From the NCBI RefSeq assembly GCF_004210375.1, contig NC_134833.1:21445396-21509395 (forward strand): a stretch of 64,000 nt of DNA, in the 5' to 3' direction. A program made the translations under genes and the position numbers. Positions within the stretch are counted from its first letter, which is position 1. Every line of letters begins with the position of its first letter. The stretch is from Tachypleus tridentatus. Taxonomy: Eukaryota > Arthropoda > Merostomata > Xiphosura > Limulidae. The notes beneath the pieces were generated by a model, which was given only the letters and a program-made list of their open reading frames with translations, had not been told where the DNA came from and searched no databases. Of this stretch, positions 37,101-46,222 are shown piece by piece.

Positions 37101-40100
37101 CTAGTTGCCAAAGCTATTGGCCCAGAGCTAAAAGAGGTACTTGATATGGTGGTCAAGATGGTCAACTACTTAAAGTCAAGGCCAGTGAAATGCCGGCAGT
37201 TCACTAAACTTTGCGAAAGCATGGATGCTGAAAATGTCACGCTTCTATTTCATACAGAAGTCCGATGGCTCTCTCGAGGACGAGTGCTATCTCGATTTTA
37301 TGAACTTAGAGAAGAACTAATGATTTTCTTTACAAGCAACAATATTGAATATGTGAAATTTCTGAGTGACGAAAGTTGGTGTTTAAAATTGGCCTACCTA
37401 TCTGACATCTTCCAGCACCTGAATAATTTGAATATGAGTATGCAAGGGAAAAAGGAGAACATTCTAACTTCGGTAGATAAAATCAATGCGTTCAAAAGGA
37501 AATTGATTATTTGGAAAAAGCATGCTTTGCGAGGCAATTGTGAAATGTTTCCACTTTAGTTCAAAGAACAAATTTAATTGACATTTTGCCATTGATAATT
37601 AACCATCTGGAATCTTTAATTAAAGGATTGGATAAATATTTCCCTTCAATATCGCTTGAAGAGTATGATTGGATTAGAAATCCATTTGTTGAATCTTTGA
37701 ACGTGGATTTCAGTTTGACCGACGAGGAAGAGTTGGCAGGTATTTCAAATGACCGGACACTTAGAATGAAGCACACTGAACTTGATCTGGACTCATTTTG
37801 GATTTTAACTGCAAAAGAATATCCATCAATCTCGAATAAGGCTCTGCGCATTCTCCTGCAGTTTTCTACATCACACCTGTGTGAAATAGGATTTTCCACC
37901 ATGACGAACATTAAAAGTAAGAAAAGAAATAAATTACTAGCACTTGAAGAAGAGATGCGTGTATGTCTTTCTAAAACCAGGCCAAACTATCCAGTTCTGT
38001 TCAAAAATCACCAAGGACAAATTTCACATTAATTTGTAATTCTCTTGAATAAACAAATTTAGATGGTACTGTATTGTGTTTTTGTGTATATAAACCGTTT
38101 TTATTTCATTGAAAAAATCTTATATATATATATTTATGTACAAGGGGATCCGCAAGAAAAAATGAGCTCCTCGGGGGATCCGCGCCTGCAAAAAGGTTGA
38201 AAAGCACTGGTCTAAAGTGTAGCCTGTGATCTGAAATATCATTGTTATAAAGTATAATAACACCCGACTATCAACCAACAGTTCGTACCATCAATCATTA
38301 GTTGATAGTGTCAAACAGTAATTTATACCATCAACCAACAGTTCGTACCATCAACCAGTATTCCATACTGTCACCCAACAGTTTGTGCTATCAACCAGTA
38401 TTCCATACTGTCACCCAACAGTTTGTAATATCAAACAGTAGCTTATACTGTCACCCAACAGTTTGTACTATCAACCAGTATCCCATATTGTCACCCAACA
38501 GTTTGTACTATCAACCAGTATTCCATACTGTCACCCAACAGTTTGTACTATCAACCAGTAGTTCATACTGTCACCCAACAGTTTGTACTATCAACCAGTA
38601 GTTCATACTGTCACCCAACAGTTTGTACTATCAACCAGTAGCTCATACTGTGACCCAACAGTTTGTACTATCAACCAGTAGTTCATACCGTCACCCAACA
38701 GTTTGTGCTATCAACCAGTATTCCATACTGTCACCCAACAGTTTGTAATATCAAACAGTGGCTTATACTGTCACCCAACAGTTTGTACTATCAACCATTA
38801 TTCCATATTGTCACCCAACAGTTTGTACTATCAACCAGTATTCCATACTGTCACCCAACAGTTTGTACTATCAACCATTATTCCATATTGTCACCCAACA
38901 GTTTGTACTATCAACCAGTATTCCATACTGTCACCCAACAGTTTGTACTATCAACTAGTAGTTCATACTGTCACCCAACAGTTTGTACTATCAACCAGTA
39001 GTTCATACTGTCACCCAACAGTTTGTACTATCAACCAGTAGTTCATACTGTCACCCAACAGTTTGTACTATCAACCAGTAGTTCATACTGTCACCCAACA
39101 GTTTGTACTATCAACCAGTAGTTCATACTGTCACCCAACAGTTTGTACTATCAACCAGTAGTTATGCCATGAAGCAGGAATTCTTCGCTTGTTGCTCTTG
39201 ACGGAAAACAATTAGTTATCAACACATACAAACTTTCTTTACTATGTATGATACAAACTTTTAATATTCTTGGACTAAAGCTTACAGAATATGGTATATG
39301 TAAATAAACAAGACAGTTTTCACTCTAAGTTATGTAATTATACGAAAGCTCTCATTGTAGATTATATAACTGTACAAACATTATCACGGTCAATTTCATT
39401 GTAGATTATATAACTGTACAAACATTTTCATGGTCAATTTCATTGTAGATTATATAACTGTACAAACATTATCACGGTCAATTTAACTGTAGATTATATA
39501 ATTTCATGAAGAGTTTCACTGCTACTTTGTTTATTGTTTATAGAATAAAATTAATATTTCTACTGTTACAATACGGATTTACTTAAGTTAACCAAAGCGT
39601 AATATACTTACAATATTAGGCACACGTTCTAAAAGAACCAAGTTTGTGATCGAACAATTTTCCACACTAAGCTTTGTGTATACAAAAGCGATCGGAGAGA
39701 TTTCATGCTCTTGTCCTGCTGTTCCTTTTCGAGATTGTACGCGTTTATATTGGACAACGTCAAATTTCACCTTCTAAGGTCAGAAGATCCTTCTTAGATC
39801 CAGAAACGTGAACAATCTGGATCATATTGTGTGATGTGATGATGAATCTCAACTTTAATGTACCCATGAAGTTTGGTTACAAATCCAATTACACTTAACA
39901 GAATTATTAACCAAAAAGTGTAAGAAATGCCCTATCTCTTAGTTATAAAAACTGCTCCAAACCGAGATCAAACAAAACTTGGGAAGAACTGACCCATACT
40001 AACTTCCCATCTTATGTAAAATTTATTTGTACATCGGTTCATTAGTTTTCGAGATACGTACGCGGAAACACGAACATAAATACATGAACCTGCTTGCAAT

Positions 40101-41435
40101 ATACTCACACATTTAGGGTAACAATACCCGACTCGTCAAATCTTTTATTTAAAAGGATTATATCTCGAAAATATGACAGAAATTAGAAAGTTATTGTTGT
40201 TAAAATTAAGGATGTAAAGCTATTGTTGTTAATTACAAAGTTATTGTTGTTAATTAGAAAGTTATTGTTGTTAATTAAAAAGTTATTGTTGTTAAAATGA
40301 AGAATGTAAAGCTATTGTTGTTAATTACAAAGTTATTGTTGTTAAAATTAAGGATGTAAAGCTATTGTTGTTAATTACAAAGTTATTGTTGTTAAAATTA
40401 AGAATGTAAAGCTATTGTTGTTAATTACAAAGTTATTGTTTTTATTTTTAAGGATGTAAAGCTATTGTTGTTAATTACAAAGTTATTGTTTTTATTTTTA
40501 AGGATATAAAGCTATTGTTGTTAATTACAAAGTTATTGTTTTTATTTTTAAGGATGTAAAGCTATTGTTGTTAATTACAAAGTTATTGTTTTTATTTTTA
40601 AGGATGTAAAGCTATTGTTGTTAATTACAAAGTTATTGTTTTTATTTTTAAGGATGTAAAGCTATTGTTGTTAATTACAAAGTTATTGTTTTTATTTTTA
40701 AGGATGTAAAGCTATCGTTGTTAATTATAAGGATACAGAGTTATTTTGGTTACTTATAAGGATGTAAAGCTATTGTTGTTAACTATAAAGATATAAAGTT
40801 ATTGTTGTCAGTTATAAGAATCAACATAACGTATATTTCACAAACATTAGTTTAGAAACCTTTATTAAATATATATGTAATAAGTATTTACTGACAACAG
40901 AAATGGACTCATGTTTTGTGTATGCAACACTTCCAATCTTTATCACAAAAAAATATTTTGTTGAATGTACAAATTTGGCCTAAACTGTAAGATTGTTTGT
41001 TTGTTGTTAAGTACAAATATATACATAATGGGCTATGCTTGCTTTGCCTACCGCGGATATGGAAATCCGATCTTAAAGCGTTGAAAGCCCTCAGATTTAC
41101 GAAGGATAGGGGCGAACTATAAGGTTGGATTATATTTTTAAATATATGTATATAATTGCACTGGATAATCCTTCGCTTCATTAACGTTATGTACAACAGT
41201 ACAACTTGAGGCCAACTGGTAATTTTGATCGCACGAGAGTTAGAAAGTTTCTGTTTCGTTTCCAATTCCTGAAGGATTTTCGTAAACCACAAAGTTAACA
41301 CAGGATAAATAATCCTGTGATACTGATAACGCTACCTTTATCATACTTACAATGGTAAGATGAAGTGGCTGATTTTGAGAAACTCACAGTCGTTAGTGTT
41401 AAAAGAATGATGAAGTTCCTGGTTGGATGATTCAT
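15960..41435 (-). CDS. Stubble-like clip-domain trypsin-type serine protease, 7 coding exons
   Basis: Exons: 41435-41351, 28530-27394, 23837-23758, 21866-21760, 19859-19594, 18561-18407, 16121-15960. All have GT/AG borders and compatible phases; total 1992 nt, 663 residues. Residues 1-28 include a signal peptide ([12 protein letters not shown] core). Residues 39-76 form a clip domain with six Cys (39, 49, 55, 66, 75, 76). Residues 77-407 are a Ser/Thr-rich linker. Cys409 probably tethers the light chain. Cleavage at R419 before IVGG would activate. The catalytic triad is H466 (ITAAHC), D515 (ENDLALL) and S613 (GDSGGP). D607 at the specificity site predicts Arg/Lys preference. It is odd that His replaces the usual Trp after Ser in the SWG motif (VSHGIKC). 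Clip proteases act extracellularly in clotting, immunity or cuticle/epithelial remodelling; which applies here is unknown. Drosophila Stubble is the closest family I recognise, but Stubble is membrane-anchored and this protein appears secreted. Confidence 0.9.
16497..16605 (+). repeat. Unclassified interspersed repeat D, copy 2
   Basis: TATTTTCGGTCATAATCCCA and CTTAGGAGACTTAGGTTAG match the inverted copy at 20197-20325. Located in intron 6 of protease gene 1. Confidence 0.6.
17558..17802 (+). repeat. SINE A1 with target-site duplication
   Basis: Flanked by CATAATGTAA at 17548-17557 and 17803-17812. Part of the anticodon arm is missing (GGCATTCGAATCTCTGTCG). Inserted in intron 6 of protease gene 1. 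Confidence 0.9.
18020..18175. repeat. Fold-back element with hammerhead-like motifs
   Basis: Left arm CAGAACGGCTGGTATAAG to CAACGTTTCGACC pairs with right arm GTCGAAACGTTGTTATC to CATACCACCTGTTCTG. Read outward, each arm carries a GAAAC box; the right arm has CTGAAGA and the left arm a GACCT/AGGTC stem. This resembles terminal hammerhead ribozymes described for Penelope-like retroelements. Family assignment is inference. Confidence 0.5.
18407..18561 (-). CDS. Protease gene 1, exon 6
   Basis: Acceptor ATATTTAG|AT; codes [20 protein letters not shown] and [15 protein letters not shown], donor GAA|GTAAGT. The Asp in QDSCE is the trypsin-type specificity residue. Confidence 0.92.
18675..18845. 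repeat. Two-copy tandem duplication of about 100 bp
   Basis: GTTACATATAATAATAGAAA and ACACGGATA, then GGCGTGACACTACATCT, recur in order. Lies in intron 5 of protease gene 1. Confidence 0.75.
19180..19593 (-). repeat. Three decayed tandem copies of exon 5's 3' end plus donor
   Basis: CACCATGGAAG landmarks at 19218, 19352 and 19486 (134-bp spacing) precede the true exon's at 19592. On the minus strand, the copy ending at 19218 reads [19 protein letters not shown], next to the exon's [18 protein letters not shown]; another has a stop. The units keep a GT donor-like dinucleotide. Confidence 0.88.
19594..19859 (-). CDS. Protease gene 1, exon 5 (catalytic Asp)
   Basis: Acceptor TACTTTTCAG|G; codes [16 protein letters not shown] through [18 protein letters not shown] and [12 protein letters not shown], donor CATG|GTAATT. 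Confidence 0.92.
20197..20325 (-). repeat. Unclassified interspersed repeat D, copy 3
   Basis: Minus strand: GGCCATAATCCCAATAATAT, CGAGGTTCGGCTAGCTTAGG, TTAGGTTAGTCCT. Confidence 0.6.
20425..20675 (-). repeat. tRNA-derived SINE, subfamily A2
   Basis: Minus-strand head GGCCTGGCATGGCCTAGCGC with GCGTGCACTTCGTAATC, and the tail CTCGAGTAGCTTTGTGCGAA diagnostic of A2. Confidence 0.88.
21355..21605 (-). repeat. tRNA-derived SINE, subfamily A1
   Basis: Ends directly beside the exon 4-derived copies. Head TGGCATGGCTAGGTGGTTAA; tail GTGTGACTTTGTGCGAAA. Confidence 0.85.
21607..21728 (-). repeat. Two extra tandem copies of exon 4's 3' end plus donor
   Basis: A 61-bp unit (30 nt of exon coding [10 protein letters not shown] plus 31 nt of intron) is present three times in a row, once as the true exon end. 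Copies look identical, so the event is recent. Donors fall at 21638, 21699 and 21760. Continuing past the first donor meets an in-frame TAA, so only the 21760 donor gives a full protein. Confidence 0.93.
21760..21866 (-). CDS. Protease gene 1, exon 4 (catalytic His)
   Basis: Acceptor TTGTGTAG|GTG; codes [19 protein letters not shown] and VITAAHCQP, donor CCAGG|GTAAGT in phase 2. Same length (107 nt) and phases as gene 2's matching exon. Confidence 0.92.
22140..22640 (+). repeat. Two old family A SINE remnants
   Basis: At 22440-22640, CTCGTCCTTTTAGTTGTTGG, GTCATAATGTGACAGTCAAT and GTTTTGTGCGAAATTCATCA match SINE A. At about 22140-22380, TTAGGGACGGCCATGTG and a GGTCAAATCGCACTATTCGG segment also match, poorly. 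Confidence 0.55.
22935..23757 (-). repeat. 68-bp minisatellite derived from exon 3 and its 5' splice site
   Basis: Twelve units at 68-bp spacing (donor-side landmarks at 22935, 23003, 23071 and so on to 23683; the true exon's landmark is at 23751). Each unit corresponds to the last 48 nt of exon 3 plus 20 nt of intron. Reading a unit in the exon frame gives [12 protein letters not shown], stop, P, stop, Q, an obvious decayed copy of [16 protein letters not shown]. Most units keep CAG|GTAAGTGG and have gained TTATTTCAG|G, so each resembles a 16-nt microexon. Confidence 0.93.
23758..23837 (-). CDS. Protease gene 1, exon 3 (zymogen activation site)
   Basis: Acceptor CCCTTTTAG|AC; codes [11 protein letters not shown], then [16 protein letters not shown], donor CAA|GTAAGTGG. 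The activation bond is R|IVGG. It is the parent sequence of the 68-bp array that follows it. Confidence 0.92.
24690..24807 (-). repeat. tRNA-derived SINE, family C
   Basis: Minus strand: GGTACAGCGGTAAATCTACG, GGATTCGATTCCCCTCCG, CAGCAGATAGCCCAGTGTAG. Confidence 0.75.
25262..25500 (-). repeat. Old SINE A remnant
   Basis: CCAACTCTTGGGT, TTTTTACCAACTAATAGTGG and a decayed head match subfamily A at low identity. Confidence 0.6.
25520..25642 (-). repeat. tRNA-derived SINE, family B
   Basis: Minus strand: GGCACACCAGTATGTCTGC, GGTTTTCGATAGTGATAGTG, GGGCAGAGCACAGATAGCC. Confidence 0.75.
25659..25933 (-). repeat. tRNA-derived SINE, subfamily A1
   Basis: Full length; head GGCCCGCCATGGCCAGGTGG, tail GTGTAGCTTTGGACGAAA. 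Confidence 0.88.
26006..26108 (-). repeat. tRNA-derived SINE, family B
   Basis: Minus strand: ATAGCGGTATGTCTGCGGAC, CGGGTTTTGATGCTCGTGG. Confidence 0.7.
26587..26864 (-). repeat. SINE A1 with target-site duplication
   Basis: A perfect 13-bp duplication CCCTGCACGTTGA flanks it (26574-26586, 26865-26877). Inserted in intron 2 of protease gene 1. Confidence 0.92.
27394..28530 (-). CDS. Protease gene 1, exon 2 (clip domain and Ser/Thr linker)
   Basis: Acceptor TTTACTTAG|GG at 28530; open for 1137 nt without a stop. Clip Cys pattern: C-x9-C-x5-C-x10-C-x8-CC. The linker is rich in Thr/Ser/Pro and probably O-glycosylated. Donor AAAG|GTAATT at 27394. Confidence 0.9.
28790..29045. repeat. About 60-bp tandem repeat, 4 copies
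   Basis: CAGTGTACAC(T/G)(C/G)TG, ATGACTCA.TGTTA, GTTATTTATATGTATCAGTG recur. Intron 1 of protease gene 1, just upstream of exon 2. Confidence 0.75.
29502..29622 (+). repeat. tRNA-derived SINE, family B, diverged
   Basis: GTAGCTCAGCGGTAAACTTT head, GTGTTTCAATGCCTGTGG and TGTATAGCTTTGCTCTTAA. Confidence 0.65.
30225..32690. repeat. 59/53-bp minisatellite, about 2.4 kb
   Basis: More than 40 units: TAACGTTATCACGTTTGTAT, CACACTACATACACACCATG, TAAGATTCAACATTAACTC. Some units lack six bases (53 bp). Unit variants (AAATTTATC versus ACGTTATC; AAAATTC versus AAGATTC) occur in recurring blocks, showing multi-unit duplication. Intron 1 of protease gene 1. Confidence 0.95.
32700..33120. other. Intron 1 stretch without recognised features
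   Basis: AT-rich, nothing recognised. Confidence 0.4.
33133..33372 (-). repeat. SINE A1 with target-site duplication
   Basis: TATAATAATTAG at 33121-33132 and 33373-33384 flanks it. Confidence 0.9.
33675..34830. repeat. 32-bp minisatellite, about 36 copies
   Basis: Unit CATGATACCACACAACAACC, ATATTCCGTGAG. Since 32 is not a multiple of three and no unit frame has a stop on the minus strand, all three minus frames stay open, giving a 373-residue CVV/MLTEYG-type frame. It has no splice or start support and is treated as non-coding. Intron 1 of protease gene 1. Confidence 0.95.
35406..35677 (-). repeat. SINE A2 nested in the hAT element
   Basis: Flanked by CTGAAACCAGCA at 35394-35405 and 35678-35689. 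Its insertion postdates the hAT element. Confidence 0.92.
36558..37559 (+). pseudogene. hAT transposase core domain
   Basis: A 333-residue open stretch with acidic residues of the DDE/RNase-H fold ([28 protein letters not shown]). It ends at a TAG just before the dimerisation segment, so the full transposase cannot be made. Confidence 0.85.
37586..38032 (+). pseudogene. hAT transposase C-terminal dimerisation segment
   Basis: Codes [20 protein letters not shown] through the hAT C-terminal signature [17 protein letters not shown] and ends at TAA, in a different frame from the core. Confidence 0.85.
38265..39165. repeat. 40-bp minisatellite, about 22 copies
   Basis: Unit TCAACCAGTAGTTCATACTG, TCACCCAACAGTTTGTACTA, starting 50 bp past the hAT element. 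Open frames here ([11 protein letters not shown]) are array artefacts. Confidence 0.95.
39353..39510. repeat. 44-bp tandem repeat, about 4 copies
   Basis: CATTGTAGATTATATAACTG and TACAAACATTATCACGGTCA repeat at 39353, 39397 and 39441. Confidence 0.85.
40170..40805. repeat. 50-bp AT-rich minisatellite, about 12 copies
   Basis: GCTATTGTTGTTAATTACAA, AGTTATTGTTTTTATTTTTA, AGGATGTAAA. Lies about 600 bp downstream of exon 1 of protease gene 1, with no likeness to that exon. Confidence 0.9.
40993..41112 (-). repeat. Diverged family B SINE
   Basis: TTTGTTGTTAAGTACAAATA, ATGGGCTATGCTTGCTTTGC and CCGCGGATATGGAAATCCGA match B in reverse. Confidence 0.55.
41351..41435 (-). CDS. Protease gene 1, exon 1 (signal peptide)
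   Basis: ATG at 41435; [20 protein letters not shown], then donor CATT|GTAAGT. It ends in phase 1 and joins exon 2 (T|GG = Trp). A short upstream ATG (ATGAAACAGCCATGA) overlaps the start. The exon is assigned by signal-peptide character and exact phase fit, 12.8 kb from exon 2. Confidence 0.7.
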
Positions 41436-41934
41436 GGCTGTTTCATACCCTAGAAACAGTGCGTGTGGCGGAAAAAAAGAGAAGAGAACCTTTAGTCATT
41501 TTCAGACGATTAACTTATAAGTAAAACTAATGCATAAACATTTCGTGAATAATTATATAAATACAGAGAGAGAGACGAATTGCATGCTGGCAACAGAAAT
41601 CCTGAAGTACATGAAACCAACAGTGACAAACATAAACCGAATAGTTAAAATCACAAATCAGAGAACGCCATATCATATTATTACTGAATTGGAAATACGC
41701 AAACCGCTCTAGTTAAAGGTAATAAAAATCGTTAAAGGTAATCAAGTGGACGTGCTATTCTTCTGTTTGAAATTTGAAAATAGTATTTTAAAAACAGTTT
41801 TGGTTTCAGTTTAAATTAGAATTGTAAGATATCATTGAACTATTTGCCGCTACTAATTATATCAATATCTCATATTTACCTACGTATTTTCTAAAGATTA
41901 TCTGTTTATTATATGAATCTTAAGCTGCGATTGA
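41436..41934. other. 5' flank of protease gene 1
   Basis: Should hold the promoter or a 5' untranslated exon. No clear TATA box or CpG cluster was seen. Confidence 0.4.
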
Positions 41935-41944
41935 TATGATTTGG

Positions 41945-42216
41945 TTTTGATTTTGTTTTGAATTTCGCGCAAAGCTACACGAAAGCTATCTGTGCTAGCC
42001 GTCCCTAATTTAACAGTGTAAGACTAAAGAGAAGGCAGCTAGTCATCACCACCCACCGCCAACTCTTCGGCTACTCTTTTACTAACGAATAGTGGGATTG
42101 ATCGTAACATTATGATGCCTCCACGGCGGAAAGGGCGAACACTTATAGTGTGACGGGGATTCGAGCCCGCGATCCTCAGATTACGGAGTGCCTTAACCAC
42201 CTGGCCATGCCGGGCC
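41945..42216 (-). repeat. tRNA-derived SINE, subfamily A1
   Basis: Full length; head GGCCCGGCATGGCCAGGTGG with a deletion in the anticodon arm. Confidence 0.88.
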
Positions 42217-42659
42217 AGGTTTATATGAATGATAGCTGTCCACTGCTTGTCCACTGCTTGGTTATAATGTAAAGTTTCAGAACAATAAATAGCTGAAAGA
42301 TCGTGTGTGTGTATATATATATATATATTTACACACGAACGTTTAAAAATCACACTTTAATGCATTTTTATAGGTTGGAGGGCTTAAAAGTTTTATGCTC
42401 CCCTCAGATATCGAAACTCATTTTTAGCGTCACAAGTCGACAAATTGAGTCTCCACGGAGCGTTTAAAACGGTTACACGTTAAACATTACTTGTGTTGGA
42501 AACTAAAATTCATAAAAGGCACATTTTATTTTGGAATAACTAGACGTAGGATTTTAAAAATAGTCGTAGAAGGTGTTCAGAATGTTTCTGTCACTTTTAA
42601 CCACAGTATCCGACGTATCCCTAAACGAAGCAGTTGAATTAATTATTTTCTTTAAAGAC
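42217..42659. other. Unannotated stretch
   Basis: A short (GT)n/(AT)n tract at 42303-42330; a possible SINE B fragment (ATCGAAACTCATTTTTAGCG) near 42409. No gene recognised. Confidence 0.4.
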
Positions 42660-43690
42660 GTAATACAAACAACACAATGACACGTATTTTAGTCAAGTTA
42701 CCTTTATCATTTTATCATATTATTAGAAAATATTTACAACACAAACCACACAATGACACGTATTTTAGTCAAGTTACCATTATCATTTTATCATATTATT
42801 AGAAAACATTTACAATACAAACCACACAATGACACGTATTTTAGTCAAGTTACCTTTATCATTTTATCATATTATTAGAAAATATTTACAACACAAACCA
42901 CACAATGACACGTATTTTAGTCAAGTTACCATTATCATTTTATCATATTATTAGAAAACATTTACAATACAAACCACACAATGACACGTATTTTAGTCAA
43001 GTTACCTTTATCATTTTATCATATTATTAGAAAACATTTACAATACAAACTACACAATGACACGTATTTTAGTCAAGTTACCATTATCATTTTATCATAT
43101 TATTAGAAAATATTTACAATACAAACTACACAATGACACGTATTTTAGTCAAGTTGCCTTTATCATTTTATCATGTTATTAGAAAATATTTACAATACAA
43201 ACTACACAATGACACGTATTTTAGTCAAGTTACCTTTATCATTTTGTCATATTATTAGAAAACATTTACAATACAAACTACACAATGACACGTATTTTAG
43301 TCAAGTTACCATTATCATTTTATCATATTATTAGAAAATATTTACAATACAAACAACACAATGACACGTATTTTAGTCAAGTTACCTTTATCATTTTATC
43401 ATATTATTAGAAAATATTTACAACACAAACCACACAATGACACGTATTTTAGTCAAGTTACCTTTATCATTTTATCATATTATTAGAAAATATTTACAAT
43501 ACAAACTACACAATGACACGTATTTTAGTCAAGTTACCATTATCATTTTATCATATTATTAGAAAATATTTACAATACAAACTACACAATGACACGTATT
43601 TTAGTCAAGTTACCTTTATCGTATTGTTATAAAAAAACTTTGCAATATAAACTACATAGTTATACGTAGTTCAATCAAATTACCATTATC
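42660..43690. repeat. 76-bp minisatellite, about 13 copies
   Basis: Landmark CACAATGACACGTATTTTAG at 42673, 42749 and every 76 bp after. Units alternate ACCTTTATC with ACCATTATC over the first several copies, a 152-bp dimeric pattern. Confidence 0.93.
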
Positions 43691-46098
43691 GTATTCTTAG
43701 AAGACTGAGAAATGAAAGAAATTCCAGTTTCGAGAAAAGGATTCAGGTGTACAAAATATTATGGATTTGAGACAACCTCACAAAATGCAAAATTTTATAA
43801 ATAAAACATACGATCCTCTCATACATCTGGTGAAATCTAGATCTCTGATGTTAGGTAGTTTTTAAGATATAATGATTTTTATCATAATCATTCTATTTAT
43901 ATATATGATTAATAGATGAGTATATATAGCTATAGACGAAGAGCTTACAAAACAAAAAATCAAAGTTCAACACATTACAAAAAAGAAGTCAATTGTTTTA
44001 GTCCTTACCCTAACCACAGCGCAGGTATGGTATTCTACTTAAACAAGTTCGTGTGAGTTGATTCCTAACATGTGTTTATATAAAGTAGATCAGAGCCGAG
44101 TTCAAGGTGGTTCCAGTAGTAGATTATGTTGGTCATTTTTTTCTGGTTAGAAGACATCCGACTTGGTCAACACACCAGAACGTCCAAATGGATAATGACG
44201 ATATGTTTCCTGAAAACTTTGAACATGTCTGGAATAATTTTTCAACCTATTTTCAGGCTCTATATCAAAGACAGTCTGAGTTGTAGGCCTAATATGCATT
44301 TTTTTTTCATTTGTTTTGTTCCTCTACGTTTTCAACAGAATATTAGAACTTTGCTTCACCTTTATACAGGTATTTAAAGGATGTTTCTTGTGTGTTTTTT
44401 GAGATTGGTAACTAAAATGTTCTAAAAATAAATTATTGGAAAAATCAAGACATTAAAGATTTAATTACAGGTCAATAATTGGCCACTTATTGAATAGTTT
44501 TTTAATGAATAAACTTTTAAAAAGTTATTTTCTTAACACGAAATTCAGTTACTGCGTAAAAATGATGTGCTTAAAGTGTTCATTCGTGGTTATTCATCAT
44601 CATATATGAGTGGTTACTTTGTTTTTTATTTTGGTTTTACAATGTATTATTTTTCTAAATGGTTTCTTAAAAATGTAAACATGCAATTTTGTGGTAATTT
44701 TAAAATGTCATAAAATTAAACCAATCGTAAATAGACTTACATCTACAAGATTAACCACTTTAAATTTGTTTATGATTTGCTCTTAAAATGTTAAATCTCT
44801 TTAAGTAATAAAATGTTTTGTAAGAGAGATGAACTAAAAAATGTCCTTAGAAAAATGCATTGAAGCTTAGTTCAGGTAAGTTATATATTCAAAAACGGCT
44901 GGTATGGGTAGAGAAGGCACTAATAGAGGAGCGAACATACTGAGAATAAATAATTTATCCCTGTAATGATAAATTAGCCTGTAATGATATTAGGTGGGTT
45001 TTCTCGTCATCAAGGATTATTAGTTCACGTAAGATCTCATAGATGGCAGCCAGGTCAAAATTTTCAGTTTGTAGATTTCATTAATCGAGTCTGATTTTCT
45101 CACTTGGAAAGAGTTCTGCACTTCCACCTAGTATCATTACAAGGATAAATTACTTATTATCAGTATGTCCCTGCAGAAGAAAGGTCCATCTTTCGAAAGC
45201 GCTCGGATTATAGAGTTTTTATCATCTTGTATCATAACTTATTAGTTAATTTTTTATATAATTTTGTATGCATTCATTATTACACGTTTATACATGTATA
45301 TCATACTATAATGGAACGCTTGCTTATATGATACTGGAAAAACCTTTTTATTACGTGATGTGCACCTCCCACTTTGCCAAATTTTTATCATGTGTGCATG
45401 TAGATTTCTAATAAGAGCCACGATTTTTCTGTTTCGCCTCTGTTTCTCGTCACGGACAACTTTATTTTTCTCCATTCTCAGGGTGCAGATATGACATCTT
45501 GAATACATCACAAGCGGATCTAATGCACTAACGTTACGGATAATTAAAAATATTTTTTCTACTTACGAAACAGTAGAACTGATCTTCCCAAAAATCATCT
45601 TTTAGAATAAATAGATAAACTTAGAAACATCGTTACGATTACTTGAAATTTGCCGTCACAAAGAATATGAAGGTTTTGGACCCAAAACAAACGTTATTTA
45701 CTTTTATTACGTAAGCATAAACACTTACGTAAACCTTCTTGTATATGTAAGAAGAAGAATAGTTTTTGACATTATACATATTGTATACACATATACACAT
45801 GAACTATCAAGTTTTGTTTATGTCCTGAAGTCATATCTAGAATCACAAATAAAGTGAACAAATTATATCTGATAGTAACTTTAGCTAGTAAGAAAAACAA
45901 AACTTGATTTAAATTCGACGAAACTTTAAATTCTAACTAGTTTGATAAAATACTATATTATTGATAAAGAACTGACACATTGTAATTTCACTATACCCAG
46001 ATACCATTATAATAGCAGGAATAAACCGTAATTTCCTAAGCAGCCTCTTCTAAAGTGGATAAGACTTTGTCTATTTCACTCACACTGCTGTTTTGAAA
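43691..46098. other. Intergenic stretch with one Penelope-like relic
   Basis: At 44890-45225, CGGCTGGTATGGGTA, GGGTTTTCTCGTCATCAAGG and CTGCAGAAGAAAGGTCC then TTTCGAAAGCGCTCGG match pieces of other repeats at 18020-18220 and 60341-60395. The rest is AT-rich with no recognised gene. Confidence 0.45.
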
Positions 46099-46222
46099 TC
46101 ACCCATAAGTACAGCGGTAAGTCTACGAATTTACAACGCTAAATTCAGGGGGTTCGATTCCCCTCAGTGGACTCAGCAGATAGTCCGATGTGGCTTTGCT
46201 ATAAGAAAACACACACACACAC
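46099..46222 (+). repeat. tRNA-derived SINE, family C, well preserved
   Basis: AAGTACAGCGGTAAGTCTAC, GGGGGTTCGATTCCCCTCAG, GACTCAGCAGATAGTCCGAT, TGTGGCTTTGCTATAAG and a (CA)n tail. Confidence 0.85.

Larger units (their letters stand above)
35192..38209 (+). mobile_element. hAT DNA transposon (ZBED5/Buster-like), non-functional, with nested SINE
   Basis: Ends CAGTGGTTTTCAACC and, at the right, GGTTGAAAAGCACTG; perfect 8-bp target duplication GTCTAAAG (35184-35191, 38210-38217). The coding parts in order: BED zinc finger (about 36390-36480, CLVCGENL...KRHLISKH); RNase-H-like core 36558-37559 ([32 protein letters not shown]); hAT dimerisation region about 37586-38032 ([20 protein letters not shown]). 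A small deletion/frame change separates BED and core near 36590; a stop and frame change separate core and C-terminus near 37560. Sits in intron 1 of protease gene 1. Confidence 0.93.

Noticed and set aside
38302-39041. Plus-strand [11 protein letters not shown]-type frames
   Set aside because: Translation of a 40-bp minisatellite.
40170-40805. 50-bp array downstream of exon 1 as a further exon-derived array
   Set aside because: Its unit shows no likeness to the exon 1 end or its donor.
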